This document shows positions 1 to 5,865 of a stretch of 6,600 nucleotides of DNA, one piece after another. The notes under the pieces are model-generated. The model saw only the letters and a list, made by a program, of their open reading frames with translations, was not told the DNA's origin and did not search any database. A program made the translations under genes and the position numbers. Location of the stretch: contig QHXE01000002.1 in NCBI GenBank assembly GCA_003222835.1, positions 1 through 6,600 on the forward strand. Direction: 5' to 3'. The stretch is from Acidobacteriota bacterium. GTDB taxonomy: Bacteria > Acidobacteriota > Blastocatellia > Pyrinomonadales > Pyrinomonadaceae. The first letter of the stretch is position 1; every line of letters starts with the position of its first letter.

Positions 1-75
1 CTTGATGGCGCCGGCGATAAGCTGGGCGGCGTGCTCGTTCGCTTCTTCATTGTCGCGCTTCAGGATCACCAGCAT
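1..75 (-). CDS. Partial 5' end of a NagB-like glucosamine-6-phosphate deaminase
   Basis: Only the first 25 codons are present; the gene leaves the window at its left edge. The ATG at 75-73 is preceded at a 7-nt spacing by GAGAGG (88-83, minus strand), a good Shine-Dalgarno sequence, which sets the start. The peptide begins MLVILKRDNEEANEHAAQL and continues to an amphipathic IAGAIK. The pattern is a short hydrophobic strand, then K-D/N-x-E-E-A, then an AA..I helix, which is how NagB-family N-termini typically look. NagB converts glucosamine-6-phosphate to fructose-6-phosphate and ammonia in the cytoplasm. The gene lies 95 nt downstream of a HutC-type GntR regulator on the same strand, the known pairing for amino-sugar catabolism. 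The identification rests on 25 residues plus context. A 6-phosphogluconolactonase-type relative or an unrelated protein cannot be excluded. Confidence 0.55.
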   Translation of the reverse strand, partial: MLVILKRDNEEANEHAAQLIAGAIK

Positions 76-82
76 GCGGAGG

Positions 83-88
83 CCTCTC
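83..88 (-). promoter_or_regulatory. Shine-Dalgarno of the left-edge NagB-like gene
   Basis: GAGAGG on the minus strand ends 7 nt before the ATG at 75. It is the reason for choosing that ATG over reading further upstream, where the frame stays open with the unremarkable sequence VPGSPNFRFLRGLR. Confidence 0.6.
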
Positions 89-170
89 AAGAACCGGAAA
101 TTTGGTGAACCGGGAACGTCCAGGGCCGAAAGAAATGCACGACCTCGGACTCGCTTCACGATTTGCAGAC

Positions 171-932
171 TCAACGGAAGCGGCGAATCACCAAATTGTG
201 CCGGTCGGAGCGGTAGAAACCCAGCACGTACATGATGGCTTTACCCTTCGTAGAGTAAATGACCTGGCGAATGCGCAGGAGCGGTTCGCGACGCGGAATG
301 GCGAGGAGCTCGGCGATGTGCGTGTCGGCAGCAGTGGCGTCCACTTCTTCATCAGCGTAACCAAGCTCGATTCGGTAATCGCGCTCGAGGATGCCAAACA
401 GCGATTCGCGGGCGAGTGGGGCGTCGAGCAGGCCGGGAAATTCGGCGGCGTTGAGGTAGCAGGTTTCGAGCGCGAACGGCTCGCCTGAGGAGAAGCGGAG
501 GCGTTCGAGTTTGAGCATGCTGCTGTTGGGCGGAAGAGCAAGGCGCGCGGCAGGCTCATTTTCGTTGTCGACGATCTTGGCGAAGAGCACTTTCGCGCTG
601 GCCGTGAGTGTGCGAGCGGCCATCTGCTCGGTGTAGCTCATGAGCTTGTTGAAATGAATTTTTGGCGGTGCGACAAAGGTGCCGATGCCGCGGCGGCGTT
701 CGACAAAGCCTTCACGTTCGAGGGAAGCGAGGGCGTGGCGCGCGGTCATGAGGCTGACGTGATGGGTCTTGGCGAGCTCGCGCTCGGAGGGGACTGGGTC
801 GCCGGCCTGAAGCTGGCCGGAATCGATGCGCTTGCGAATGACGCTTTGAATGCGCTGATACGCAGGCAGCGCGTTTGGAGGGCGAGAGGGGAAGCGCTCG
901 ACGGCAGCCAGAGTCTTCTTGTTCGAAGCCAT
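171..932 (-). CDS. GntR/HutC-family transcriptional regulator (wHTH + UTRA), NagR/DasR-like
   Basis: A complete 253-residue cytoplasmic DNA-binding repressor-type protein. Residues about 25-88 form the GntR winged helix: a YQRIQSVIRKRI helix, PSERELA at 48-54, recognition helix SLMTARHALASLEREG at 60-75, and the wing ERRRGIGTFVA. Residues about 92-250 fit a UTRA ligand-binding domain (LERLRF, ETCYLN, the conserved late YRSDRHNLVI segment), the sensor of the HutC subfamily. The length is normal for the family (about 240-260). I chose the ATG at 932 because GGAAAAGG (948-941) sits 8 nt upstream. A TTG at 950 would overlap that Shine-Dalgarno and add six residues. Known UTRA ligands include sugar phosphates such as GlcNAc-6-P, plus histidine-degradation intermediates. 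The neighbouring NagB-like gene favours an amino-sugar phosphate, but this is inference. It is divergent from the receptor gene across a 337-bp control region and probably regulates both directions. Confidence 0.93.
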   Translation of the reverse strand: MASNKKTLAAVERFPSRPPNALPAYQRIQSVIRKRIDSGQLQAGDPVPSERELAKTHHVSLMTARHALASLEREGFVERRRGIGTFVAPPKIHFNKLMSYTEQMAARTLTASAKVLFAKIVDNENEPAARLALPPNSSMLKLERLRFSSGEPFALETCYLNAAEFPGLLDAPLARESLFGILERDYRIELGYADEEVDATAADTHIAELLAIPRREPLLRIRQVIYSTKGKAIMYVLGFYRSDRHNLVIRRFR

Positions 933-940
933 CAGTTGCA

Positions 941-948
941 CCTTTTCC
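941..948 (-). promoter_or_regulatory. Shine-Dalgarno deciding the GntR regulator start
   Basis: GGAAAAGG on the minus strand lies 8 nt before the ATG at 932. The alternative TTG codon at 950 sits at its 5' edge, so that start would have no ribosome site of its own at this position. Confidence 0.65.
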
Positions 949-1030
949 AAGCACTTTAGGCGCAGGAATGTTTCAGCCGAAACAAACCGCGAAGAATCCA
1001 GGGCTTCAAGCGTCCTGCGAACCGTTTAGT

Positions 1031-1059
1031 GCTATAGTGCGAGCCGCGCGCCGCTATAG
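1031..1059. repeat. Paired GCTATAG motifs, candidate operator half-sites
   Basis: GCTATAG occurs at 1031-1037 and again at 1053-1059, 22 bp apart (about two helical turns) and in the same orientation. They stand out in GC-rich surroundings and lie in the leader expected for the GntR regulator transcript. The CTATAG core is itself palindromic. Function is inferred. Confidence 0.35.
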
Positions 1060-1063
1060 GGCG

Positions 1064-1074
1064 GGTCTAGTACC
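1064..1074. promoter_or_regulatory. dre-like element (candidate GntR/NagR operator)
   Basis: GGTCTAGTACC matches the core GGTCTAGACC known for DasR-type dre operators, except for one extra T before ACC. The outer GGT/ACC arms are symmetric, but the inserted base disturbs the centre, so binding is uncertain. It lies about 130 bp upstream of the regulator's ATG. Confidence 0.3.
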
Positions 1075-1109
1075 GGCTAAGCTGACCTCGCGCGAGTCAC
1101 TAATGATTC

Positions 1110-1139
1110 TTTATAAGACATTATTTTTCCGCTTGACAA
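1110..1139 (-). promoter_or_regulatory. Putative leftward sigma70-type promoter for the GntR regulator
   Basis: On the minus strand TTGTCA (1139-1134, 5 of 6 to TTGACA) is separated by 18 nt from TATAAA (1115-1110, 5 of 6 to TATAAT). Transcription would start near 1103 and leave a leader of about 170 nt, which includes the CTATAG motifs at 1031-1037 and 1053-1059. Its -35 box is the complement of the rightward -35 box. The assignment is by consensus match only. Confidence 0.5.
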
Positions 1140-1161
1140 GTGAAAAATCGTGCTATATAGC
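1133..1161 (+). promoter_or_regulatory. Rightward sigma70-type promoter of the TonB-dependent receptor gene
   Basis: TTGACA (1133-1138) is a perfect -35. The -10 can be TATAGC at 1156-1161 with a 17-nt spacer. Alternatively it is TATATA at 1154-1159 with a 15-nt spacer and an upstream TGC resembling an extended -10. Both readings lie in the perfect palindrome GCTATATAGC (1152-1161). Initiation near 1167 gives a leader of about 100 nt before the ATG at 1270. Confidence 0.75.
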
Positions 1162-1184
1162 TATGCGGCAGATGGAACTATAGC
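1152..1184. repeat. Palindrome GCTATATAGC at the -10 and inverted CTATAGC downstream
   Basis: GCTATATAGC (1152-1161) is a perfect 10-bp palindrome covering the -10 of the receptor promoter. CTATAGC at 1178-1184 is the reverse complement of GCTATAG and lies about 24 bp further, just after the likely transcription start. A protein bound here would block initiation. It may equally be ordinary -10 sequence. Confidence 0.35.
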
Positions 1185-1254
1185 AGGGGTGCCCGTTACC
1201 AGTCGAGGAAAGGAGCGAGGGGAGAGGCAAGTTGGACAACCGACGGCCTCGAAC

Positions 1255-1260
1255 TGGAGG
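1255..1260 (+). promoter_or_regulatory. Shine-Dalgarno deciding the receptor start
   Basis: TGGAGG lies 9 nt before the ATG at 1270 and directly precedes a textbook signal peptide. It excludes the longer in-frame reading from the GTG at 1150. Confidence 0.8.
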
Positions 1261-1269
1261 AACAAACTT

Positions 1270-4200
1270 ATGAGAAAGATGCTTTATTGTGGATGGGGAA
1301 TGGCCATTTGCGCGCTGGTGGCGCTGTTCGTCGGCGCGAACGTTGCCTGGGGCCAGGATGTAACGGCAGCGATTACGGGAACGGTTACGGATGAGAGCGG
1401 GGCGGCCATCGTCGGGGCAACCGTAACCGCAAAATCTGTGGAACGGGGAGTCACTTTTGCTGGCGCTACGAATGAAGCCGGTATCTATCGTATAGCGCAG
1501 CTTCCTGTGGGAAACTACGACTTGAAAGTGGAAAAACAGGGCTTCCAGAGTTCCCTGTATCCCGCGCTAGTACTGGTTCTAAACCAAGTCGCACGTATCG
1601 ACGTTCAACTGAAGGTAGGCCAGGTGACCCAGACGGTCGAAGTGACCGGGGCCGCGCCAGTGCTCAAGACCGAAGCGACCCAAGTCGACACGATCGTCAA
1701 CGCGGCCACGAACGACAACTTGCCCCTCGCTTCGCGCAACTACGTCCAGTTAACCCTGCTTGCGCCCGGAGCGGTGTCGACCGATCCGGCCAGCTTCACC
1801 AGCGGCAACAATACTGATTTTTATAGCGGCCGGCCGCTGATCAACGGCAACCGCGAGCAAGCCAACAATTTCTTGCTCGACGGCATGGATAACAACCAGG
1901 TATCGGACAACCTCTTGGGTTACACGCCGGCGCCAGACGCTATCGAAGAGTTCAACCTGATCACGAATAATGCTTCGGCCGAGTTTGGCAACTTTGAGGG
2001 CGGCATCGTCAGCGCAACGATCAAGTCGGGGACAAACAGCTTTCACGGAGATGTATGGGAGTTTTTCCGTAACGATGTGTTGAACGCGAAAAGCTGGTCT
2101 AACAATTTCAACAATCTTCCTAAGGACAAAATTCGCTGGAATATGTTTGGCGGCACCTTGGGCGGCCCGATCTTCAAAAACAAGCTCTTTTTCTTTGCCG
2201 ACTATCAAGGACAGCGCTTCGATATTCCGACCTCATCGAGCACCATTACGGTCTTCACGACTAATGAGCGCAAGGGCGATTTTGGCGCGCTGTGCGCAGC
2301 CGGATTTGACGCGACTGGAAAATGTAAGGCAAGCGGCAACGGGAACGTTCAACTCTATAACCCCTGCGCATCCCTTAGCGGACCGTGCACTCCTTCCTCA
2401 ACTCCGGCTGCGACTCGGCAGATATTTCCGTTCAACCAAATTCCGGCAGCGATGATCAGCCCTGTCGCGAGCAACCTGTTCTCCTCCTCGCTGTATCCGG
2501 CAGTGATCCCTGGTTCCGGCGTGCAACAAAACGCCCTTAATACCATCGGTAACGCCAAAAATGTGGACCAAGGCGATCTCAGGATCGATTACAAAGCCAC
2601 GAGCAAGGACAGCATTTCGGGTCGCTTTAGCAGGGCCTACCAAAACAATCCATCGACGAACTCGGTCGCGCTGTTGGGTAACGGCTATGGAGCGACGCCG
2701 ATTTACAACACCGTAGGCGATTGGACCCGAACCATTAGCAACACTCTTGTGAATGATTTCCGTATGGGCTGGAACCACGTTACGTTCGGCAGCGGTACTA
2801 ACTGGGCTTCCGGCGTGGGGCAGTTCGGCAATACGATAGGCATTGGCAACGGCAACCCGTCGGGCCTCGATGGACTGCTAAGCCTCAACTTTTCCAACTC
2901 AGCCCTGTCGAACCTGGGGACCCAGGAGAGCACGACGAGCTTTGATGATAAAGTCTGGCAGTTCGAAGATGCGGTCAGCTGGACGCGCGGCCGGCACACG
3001 CTGAAATTTGGCGGCCAATACTGGCGTAATGTCATCAAGACTTTCTATGCAGGCAACAATGGCGAACTTGGCCTGATGGACTTTGACGGCAGGTTCACCA
3101 ATGCCTCGGCAACCGTTCCGGTGACCAACACAGGCGATGGCGGAGCGGACTTCGTTCTTGGACTGCCCTTTCAAATTGGTCGCGGCGTAAGCACCGGAAA
3201 GACCTGGGAGCAGACGAGCAATGTTATCGGCATCTATGCGCAAGACACATGGAAACTCACAGACCGCCTTACCTTGAACCTTGGTTTGCGCTACGACGCG
3301 CACACTCCCTGGGTCGAGACCAACAACCAGCAAGCTAACTACAATTTCACCACCGGTAATATTGACCTAGCCGGGCAGAACGGAGCCAGCAAGGCCCTCT
3401 ACAGAGGATTCTATGGCGGCAGGGACTTCCAGCCCCGCATGGGCTTCGCGTGGACTCCCGAGATGCTGGGGAATCGCACGGTCATCCGCGGAGCATTTAC
3501 CATTTCCTCGTATCTCGAAGGTACAGGCACGAACCTGCGTTTGACCTTAAACGCGCCCTTTACTCCAGCCGAAGTCAATGCCATCTACAACAGCACTGCA
3601 CTGCCGGGGACGAGCACCTCAGACGGTATCCCGGGAACAGCCAGCGCGGTGTCCTGCGCACCTCCGGCCTATGCGTGCTACGCAGGTGCCTTCCTCCGCG
3701 TTTGGGATCCCAACGTGCAGCCAGCGATTGCCGACGAGTGGAACTTGACCGTTCAACACCAATTCTGGGGCGATACGACCTTCCAGATTGGATATGTGGG
3801 ACAGAGGGGATGGCATTTAATGGTGCCATTCGACTACGCGCAGAGAGTACTGCTCCCGAATTCAGCATGCGGGACTCCGCCGTGTACGGGTCCGAGCCCG
3901 TTCTTTGCCAAGAACCCGACGCTTTACAGTGTCCTGGGCCACCCTTCGGCCACCCCTCCAGCAGCTGACGCTACGGTCTCAGGCACCCAGTCCAACGGCA
4001 CAATGGGCTACAACTCGCTGCAAGCTGTGCTCCAGAAGCAGATGACTCACGGGTTGCAGTATCAGATGTCCTACACCTTCTCCAAGTGCATGTCTAACAG
4101 CACCGGTTACTATGGGGCGTGGAATAACGCGCTTAGCGCCTCAGCATACTGGCAGAACGTTTACGACGCCAAATCGGAATGGGCGCCTTGCTACTACGAT

Positions 4201-4758
4201 GCCACCCATGTCCTCACGGCTTATGCCGTGTATGAGTTGCCAGTTGGCCGGGGCAAACTCCTGGCAAAAGACGCTAACAAAGCTGTGAACGCGATGGTCG
4301 GCGGTTGGGAAGTTAGCCCCATTCTTACTTTCCGCACCGGTTGGCCTATGCCGGTCTATTCTGCGCAAGATGAATCCGGGACGTTCGGTCGGGGTGCCCG
4401 CGCCAACTGCAATTCGCTTCCCAGCATTATAAATGCACCAATCGGCGGCGGAGTGGGCGGGATCCAGTGGTTCACCAATAACGGCAACTTTACCAACCCG
4501 GCCGCCGGTACATTTGGCAATTGCGCTCCGCAACTCGGCGGACTGCGAGGGCCGCATTACACCGACCTGGACTTGAGCCTCCATAAAGACTTCCAGATGA
4601 CAGAACGCTTCAGGCTGCAGTTCCGCAGCGACTTCATCAACGCCTTTAACCACGTGCAGTTCAACGCACCTAACATGGGTCTGGGTTCTACGATGGGACA
4701 AATCACCAGCGCCCAGCCTCCCAGAAACATCCAGCTCGCTCTGAAGCTCTACTATTGA
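1270..4758 (+). CDS. Oar-like TonB-dependent receptor with carboxypeptidase-regulatory-like domain
   Basis: A complete outer-membrane protein of 1162 residues, a usual length for the Oar-like family. The ATG at 1270 is chosen because TGGAGG (1255-1260) lies 9 nt upstream and a signal peptide follows at once: MRK, a hydrophobic stretch to about residue 25, then AWG|QD with cleavage likely after 28. The upstream GTG at 1150 lies inside the promoter. Residues about 32-118 form a CarboxypepD_reg-like beta-sandwich (ITGTVTDESGAAIVGATV, GIYRIAQLPVGNYDLKVEK). TVEVTGAAPV near 122-131 resembles a TonB-box-like junction. A plug follows to about 290 (NNFLLDGMDN at 199-208, APDAIEEFNLITNNASAEFG at 221-240, IKSGTNSFHGDVWEFFRND at 251-269). 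The rest is a beta-barrel ending in IQLALKLYY, an aromatic-ended C-terminus suited to BAM insertion. Mature cysteines number 12, four of them at 342, 352, 366 and 373. Such receptors import or bind large ligands, often glycans or peptides. The regulator and NagB-like neighbour suggest amino sugars, but no substrate is visible in the sequence. It ends in its own terminator. Confidence 0.95.
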   Translation: MRKMLYCGWGMAICALVALFVGANVAWGQDVTAAITGTVTDESGAAIVGATVTAKSVERGVTFAGATNEAGIYRIAQLPVGNYDLKVEKQGFQSSLYPALVLVLNQVARIDVQLKVGQVTQTVEVTGAAPVLKTEATQVDTIVNAATNDNLPLASRNYVQLTLLAPGAVSTDPASFTSGNNTDFYSGRPLINGNREQANNFLLDGMDNNQVSDNLLGYTPAPDAIEEFNLITNNASAEFGNFEGGIVSATIKSGTNSFHGDVWEFFRNDVLNAKSWSNNFNNLPKDKIRWNMFGGTLGGPIFKNKLFFFADYQGQRFDIPTSSSTITVFTTNERKGDFGALCAAGFDATGKCKASGNGNVQLYNPCASLSGPCTPSSTPAATRQIFPFNQIPAAMISPVASNLFSSSLYPAVIPGSGVQQNALNTIGNAKNVDQGDLRIDYKATSKDSISGRFSRAYQNNPSTNSVALLGNGYGATPIYNTVGDWTRTISNTLVNDFRMGWNHVTFGSGTNWASGVGQFGNTIGIGNGNPSGLDGLLSLNFSNSALSNLGTQESTTSFDDKVWQFEDAVSWTRGRHTLKFGGQYWRNVIKTFYAGNNGELGLMDFDGRFTNASATVPVTNTGDGGADFVLGLPFQIGRGVSTGKTWEQTSNVIGIYAQDTWKLTDRLTLNLGLRYDAHTPWVETNNQQANYNFTTGNIDLAGQNGASKALYRGFYGGRDFQPRMGFAWTPEMLGNRTVIRGAFTISSYLEGTGTNLRLTLNAPFTPAEVNAIYNSTALPGTSTSDGIPGTASAVSCAPPAYACYAGAFLRVWDPNVQPAIADEWNLTVQHQFWGDTTFQIGYVGQRGWHLMVPFDYAQRVLLPNSACGTPPCTGPSPFFAKNPTLYSVLGHPSATPPAADATVSGTQSNGTMGYNSLQAVLQKQMTHGLQYQMSYTFSKCMSNSTGYYGAWNNALSASAYWQNVYDAKSEWAPCYYDATHVLTAYAVYELPVGRGKLLAKDANKAVNAMVGGWEVSPILTFRTGWPMPVYSAQDESGTFGRGARANCNSLPSIINAPIGGGVGGIQWFTNNGNFTNPAAGTFGNCAPQLGGLRGPHYTDLDLSLHKDFQMTERFRLQFRSDFINAFNHVQFNAPNMGLGSTMGQITSAQPPRNIQLALKLYY

Positions 4759-4770
4759 GTACAGACCACG

Positions 4771-4776
4771 TATAAT
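4771..4776 (+). promoter_or_regulatory. Possible -10 box (TATAAT) overlapping the terminator 5' arm
   Basis: A perfect TATAAT, but no recognisable -35 at 16-18 nt; TCTACT is the 17-nt position. A start about 7 nt downstream (near 4783) would give a transcript lacking most of the terminator's left arm, so it could read into the TPR gene. This would explain how that gene is expressed behind a strong terminator. Weak without a -35. Confidence 0.35.
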
Positions 4777-4810
4777 GAGGCAGGCGAACACTTTCGCCTG
4801 CCTCATTTTT
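4774..4810 (+). terminator. Rho-independent terminator of the receptor gene
   Basis: A 15-bp perfect stem (4774-4788 with 4793-4807; core TGAGGCAGGCGAA paired to TTCGCCTGCCTCA) closes a 4-nt loop, CACT. It runs directly into TTTTT (4806-4810). It begins 15 nt after the receptor stop. The other strand has no T-tract after the stem, so termination should be rightward only. An in-frame ATG at 4775 for the next gene lies inside the stem and is not a credible start. Confidence 0.93.
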
Positions 4811-4822
4811 ATGTCAGGGTTC

Positions 4823-5773
4823 ATGAACAGATTTCTGGCACTTACTTTGACGCTCGGGATCCTGGCGGGATCCGCTGCGGCGCAGTCAGGCACAAGGGCC
4901 GCTGCCACAGATGCCTCCTCTGCTACGCAAAGGGGGATCAGGCTGGTTGATGAGGGCCGCTGCCAGGAAGCCTTGCCGGTCTTGAAGAAGGCCACCCCGT
5001 TAACGTCGGATAAGCAATTGAAAATCAACGCGGGACTAGCGATGGTCCGCTGCGGGCTTCAGTCGAATCAGACGGAAGCCGCCGTCAGCGCCTTGCTGTG
5101 GCTCAACCGTGAATTTCCTACTGATCCGGACGTTTTATACGTCACTACGCATGCATTCTCCGACCTTTCCACGCGTGCGGCCTTACAGCTGGCAACCACT
5201 GCACCGCTTTCCACGCAGGCGAGAGAGCTAAACGCTGAGTCTTTGGAGTCGCAGGGAAAATGGGACGAAGCCGCGGCCCAATACAACCTCATCCTCAAAC
5301 AGCAGCCGGGCTTGCAGGGCATCCATTACCGGCTGGGCCGCATTATTCTATCCAAGCCGCCAGCGCCCACAACGGCGGACGACGCGCGAAGCGAGTTTCA
5401 GGCAGAGCTGAAAATCAATCCGCACAACGCAGGAGCCGAGTACGTGTTAGGTGAGCTTTCTCGCCAAGCCCAACAGTGGGATGATGCCATCGAGCATTTC
5501 TCGCGAGCTTCGAGCCTAGACGCAAGCTTCGCAGACGCTTTTCTTGGCCTTGGTTTTGCTCTTAATTCCGTGACCCGGTACGCAGAAGCCATCCCACCGT
5601 TGCAAACGGGCGTAAAACTGCAACCGGAAAACCCCACCGGGCATTACCAACTGGCGATCGCTTACAACGGCGTCGGTCGCAAGGAAGACGCCAAGCGGGA
5701 AGTAAGGCTGCAGAAAGAAGCTGAGGAGAAGATCGAGCAAGCCAGGCAGAAAGCCTCGGAAGTTCCGCAATAG
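4823..5773 (+). CDS. Exported tetratricopeptide-repeat (TPR) protein
   Basis: A 316-residue protein starting MNRFLALTLTLGILAGSAAA|Q, a clean Sec signal peptide with an AxA site after residue 20; it should act in the periplasm or envelope. The remainder is largely TPR helical hairpins. The clearest units are about 33-66 (GIRLVDEGRCQEALPVLKKA), 135-163 (ESQGKWDEAAAQYNLIL), 203-236 (AEYVLGELSRQAQQWDDAIEHF), 237-270 (AFLGLGFALNSVTRYAEAIPPL) and 271-304. Residues 101-134 are degenerate. A charged helix (289-312, EAEEKIEQARQK) may form a coiled coil. TPRs are protein-protein scaffolds and the partner is unknown. The start is a choice: the ATG at 4823 has AGGG only 3 nt away, whereas the ATG at 4811 follows the terminator T-tract with no ribosome site and adds MSGF. 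A third in-frame ATG at 4775 lies in the terminator stem. The gene lies 64 nt after the receptor and 92 nt before the CRTAC1 gene. Confidence 0.9.
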   Translation: MNRFLALTLTLGILAGSAAAQSGTRAAATDASSATQRGIRLVDEGRCQEALPVLKKATPLTSDKQLKINAGLAMVRCGLQSNQTEAAVSALLWLNREFPTDPDVLYVTTHAFSDLSTRAALQLATTAPLSTQARELNAESLESQGKWDEAAAQYNLILKQQPGLQGIHYRLGRIILSKPPAPTTADDARSEFQAELKINPHNAGAEYVLGELSRQAQQWDDAIEHFSRASSLDASFADAFLGLGFALNSVTRYAEAIPPLQTGVKLQPENPTGHYQLAIAYNGVGRKEDAKREVRLQKEAEEKIEQARQKASEVPQ

Positions 5774-5865
5774 CCTGGTCGCAAACCGGGCGACCTGGAC
5801 ATCTTTAGCCCGGTTTTTCGCATTGGTTTGCTCCTCACAAGCAACCACGAGCGAGATTCACAACC
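5774..5865 (+). other. Intergenic gap between TPR and CRTAC1 genes
   Basis: A 92-nt gap occupied by the two mutually exclusive hairpins (5777-5795 and 5783-5816). No convincing promoter was seen between the T-tract and the CRTAC1 start, so the downstream gene may depend on readthrough. Confidence 0.5.
5783..5818 (+). terminator. Probable intrinsic terminator after the TPR gene
   Basis: AAACCGGGC (5783-5791) pairs perfectly with GCCCGGTTT (5808-5816), a 9-bp stem with a 16-nt loop, ending in TTTTT (5814-5818). The large loop makes it weaker than the upstream terminator. It begins 10 nt after the TPR stop codon. A competing hairpin, GGTCGC (5777-5782) with GCGACC (5790-5795), shares bases with the left arm, so the two structures cannot coexist. 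Confidence 0.6.

Larger units (their letters stand above)
933..1269. promoter_or_regulatory. Divergent control region between the regulator and receptor genes
   Basis: A 337-bp non-coding stretch between oppositely oriented genes. It contains a rightward promoter (1133-1161), a leftward promoter (1139-1110), four CTATAG-type motifs, one dre-like element (1064-1074), and a purine-rich receptor leader (about 1205-1227) ending in TGGAGG. The segment 1100-1165 is clearly more AT-rich than its surroundings. Open frames crossing the region have no codon or protein character and overlap the promoter elements. No tRNA, terminator or mobile-element end was seen. Confidence 0.75.

Noticed and set aside
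91..113. Direct repeat GAACCGG (91-97 and 107-113) between the regulator and NagB-like genes
   Set aside because: Only 7 bp, 16 bp apart, with no palindromy or promoter association. Expected by chance in this composition.
102..488. 128-codon plus-strand open frame opposite the GntR regulator
   Set aside because: Antisense to the UTRA domain, which has clear family motifs; the plus reading has none. The same applies to the plus frames at 654-959 and 875-1183.
1189..1230. Purine-rich leader (GAGGAAAGGAG, GGGGAGAGG) as extra ribosome-binding sites
   Set aside because: Several Shine-Dalgarno-like runs occur, but none precedes a convincing start. Only TGGAGG at 1255-1260 is correctly placed.
1150..1269. 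40-residue N-terminal extension of the receptor from a GTG at 1150
   Set aside because: The codon lies inside the -10 region of the promoter, has no ribosome site, and would bury the signal peptide internally. The ATG at 1270 has TGGAGG and an immediate signal peptide.
3450..3968. 172-codon plus-strand open frame within the receptor
   Set aside because: An out-of-frame shadow of the beta-barrel, rich in Arg/Ser and without domain character or a ribosome site.
4775..4822. TPR protein start at the ATG at 4775
   Set aside because: This ATG and the following codons are the arms of the intrinsic terminator, and the extra residues precede a normal signal peptide. The 4823 start is more consistent.
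4141..5028. 295-codon open frame on the minus strand
   Set aside because: It runs antisense through the receptor 3' end, the terminator and the TPR 5' end. Its translation has no recognisable domain, while both plus-strand genes do.
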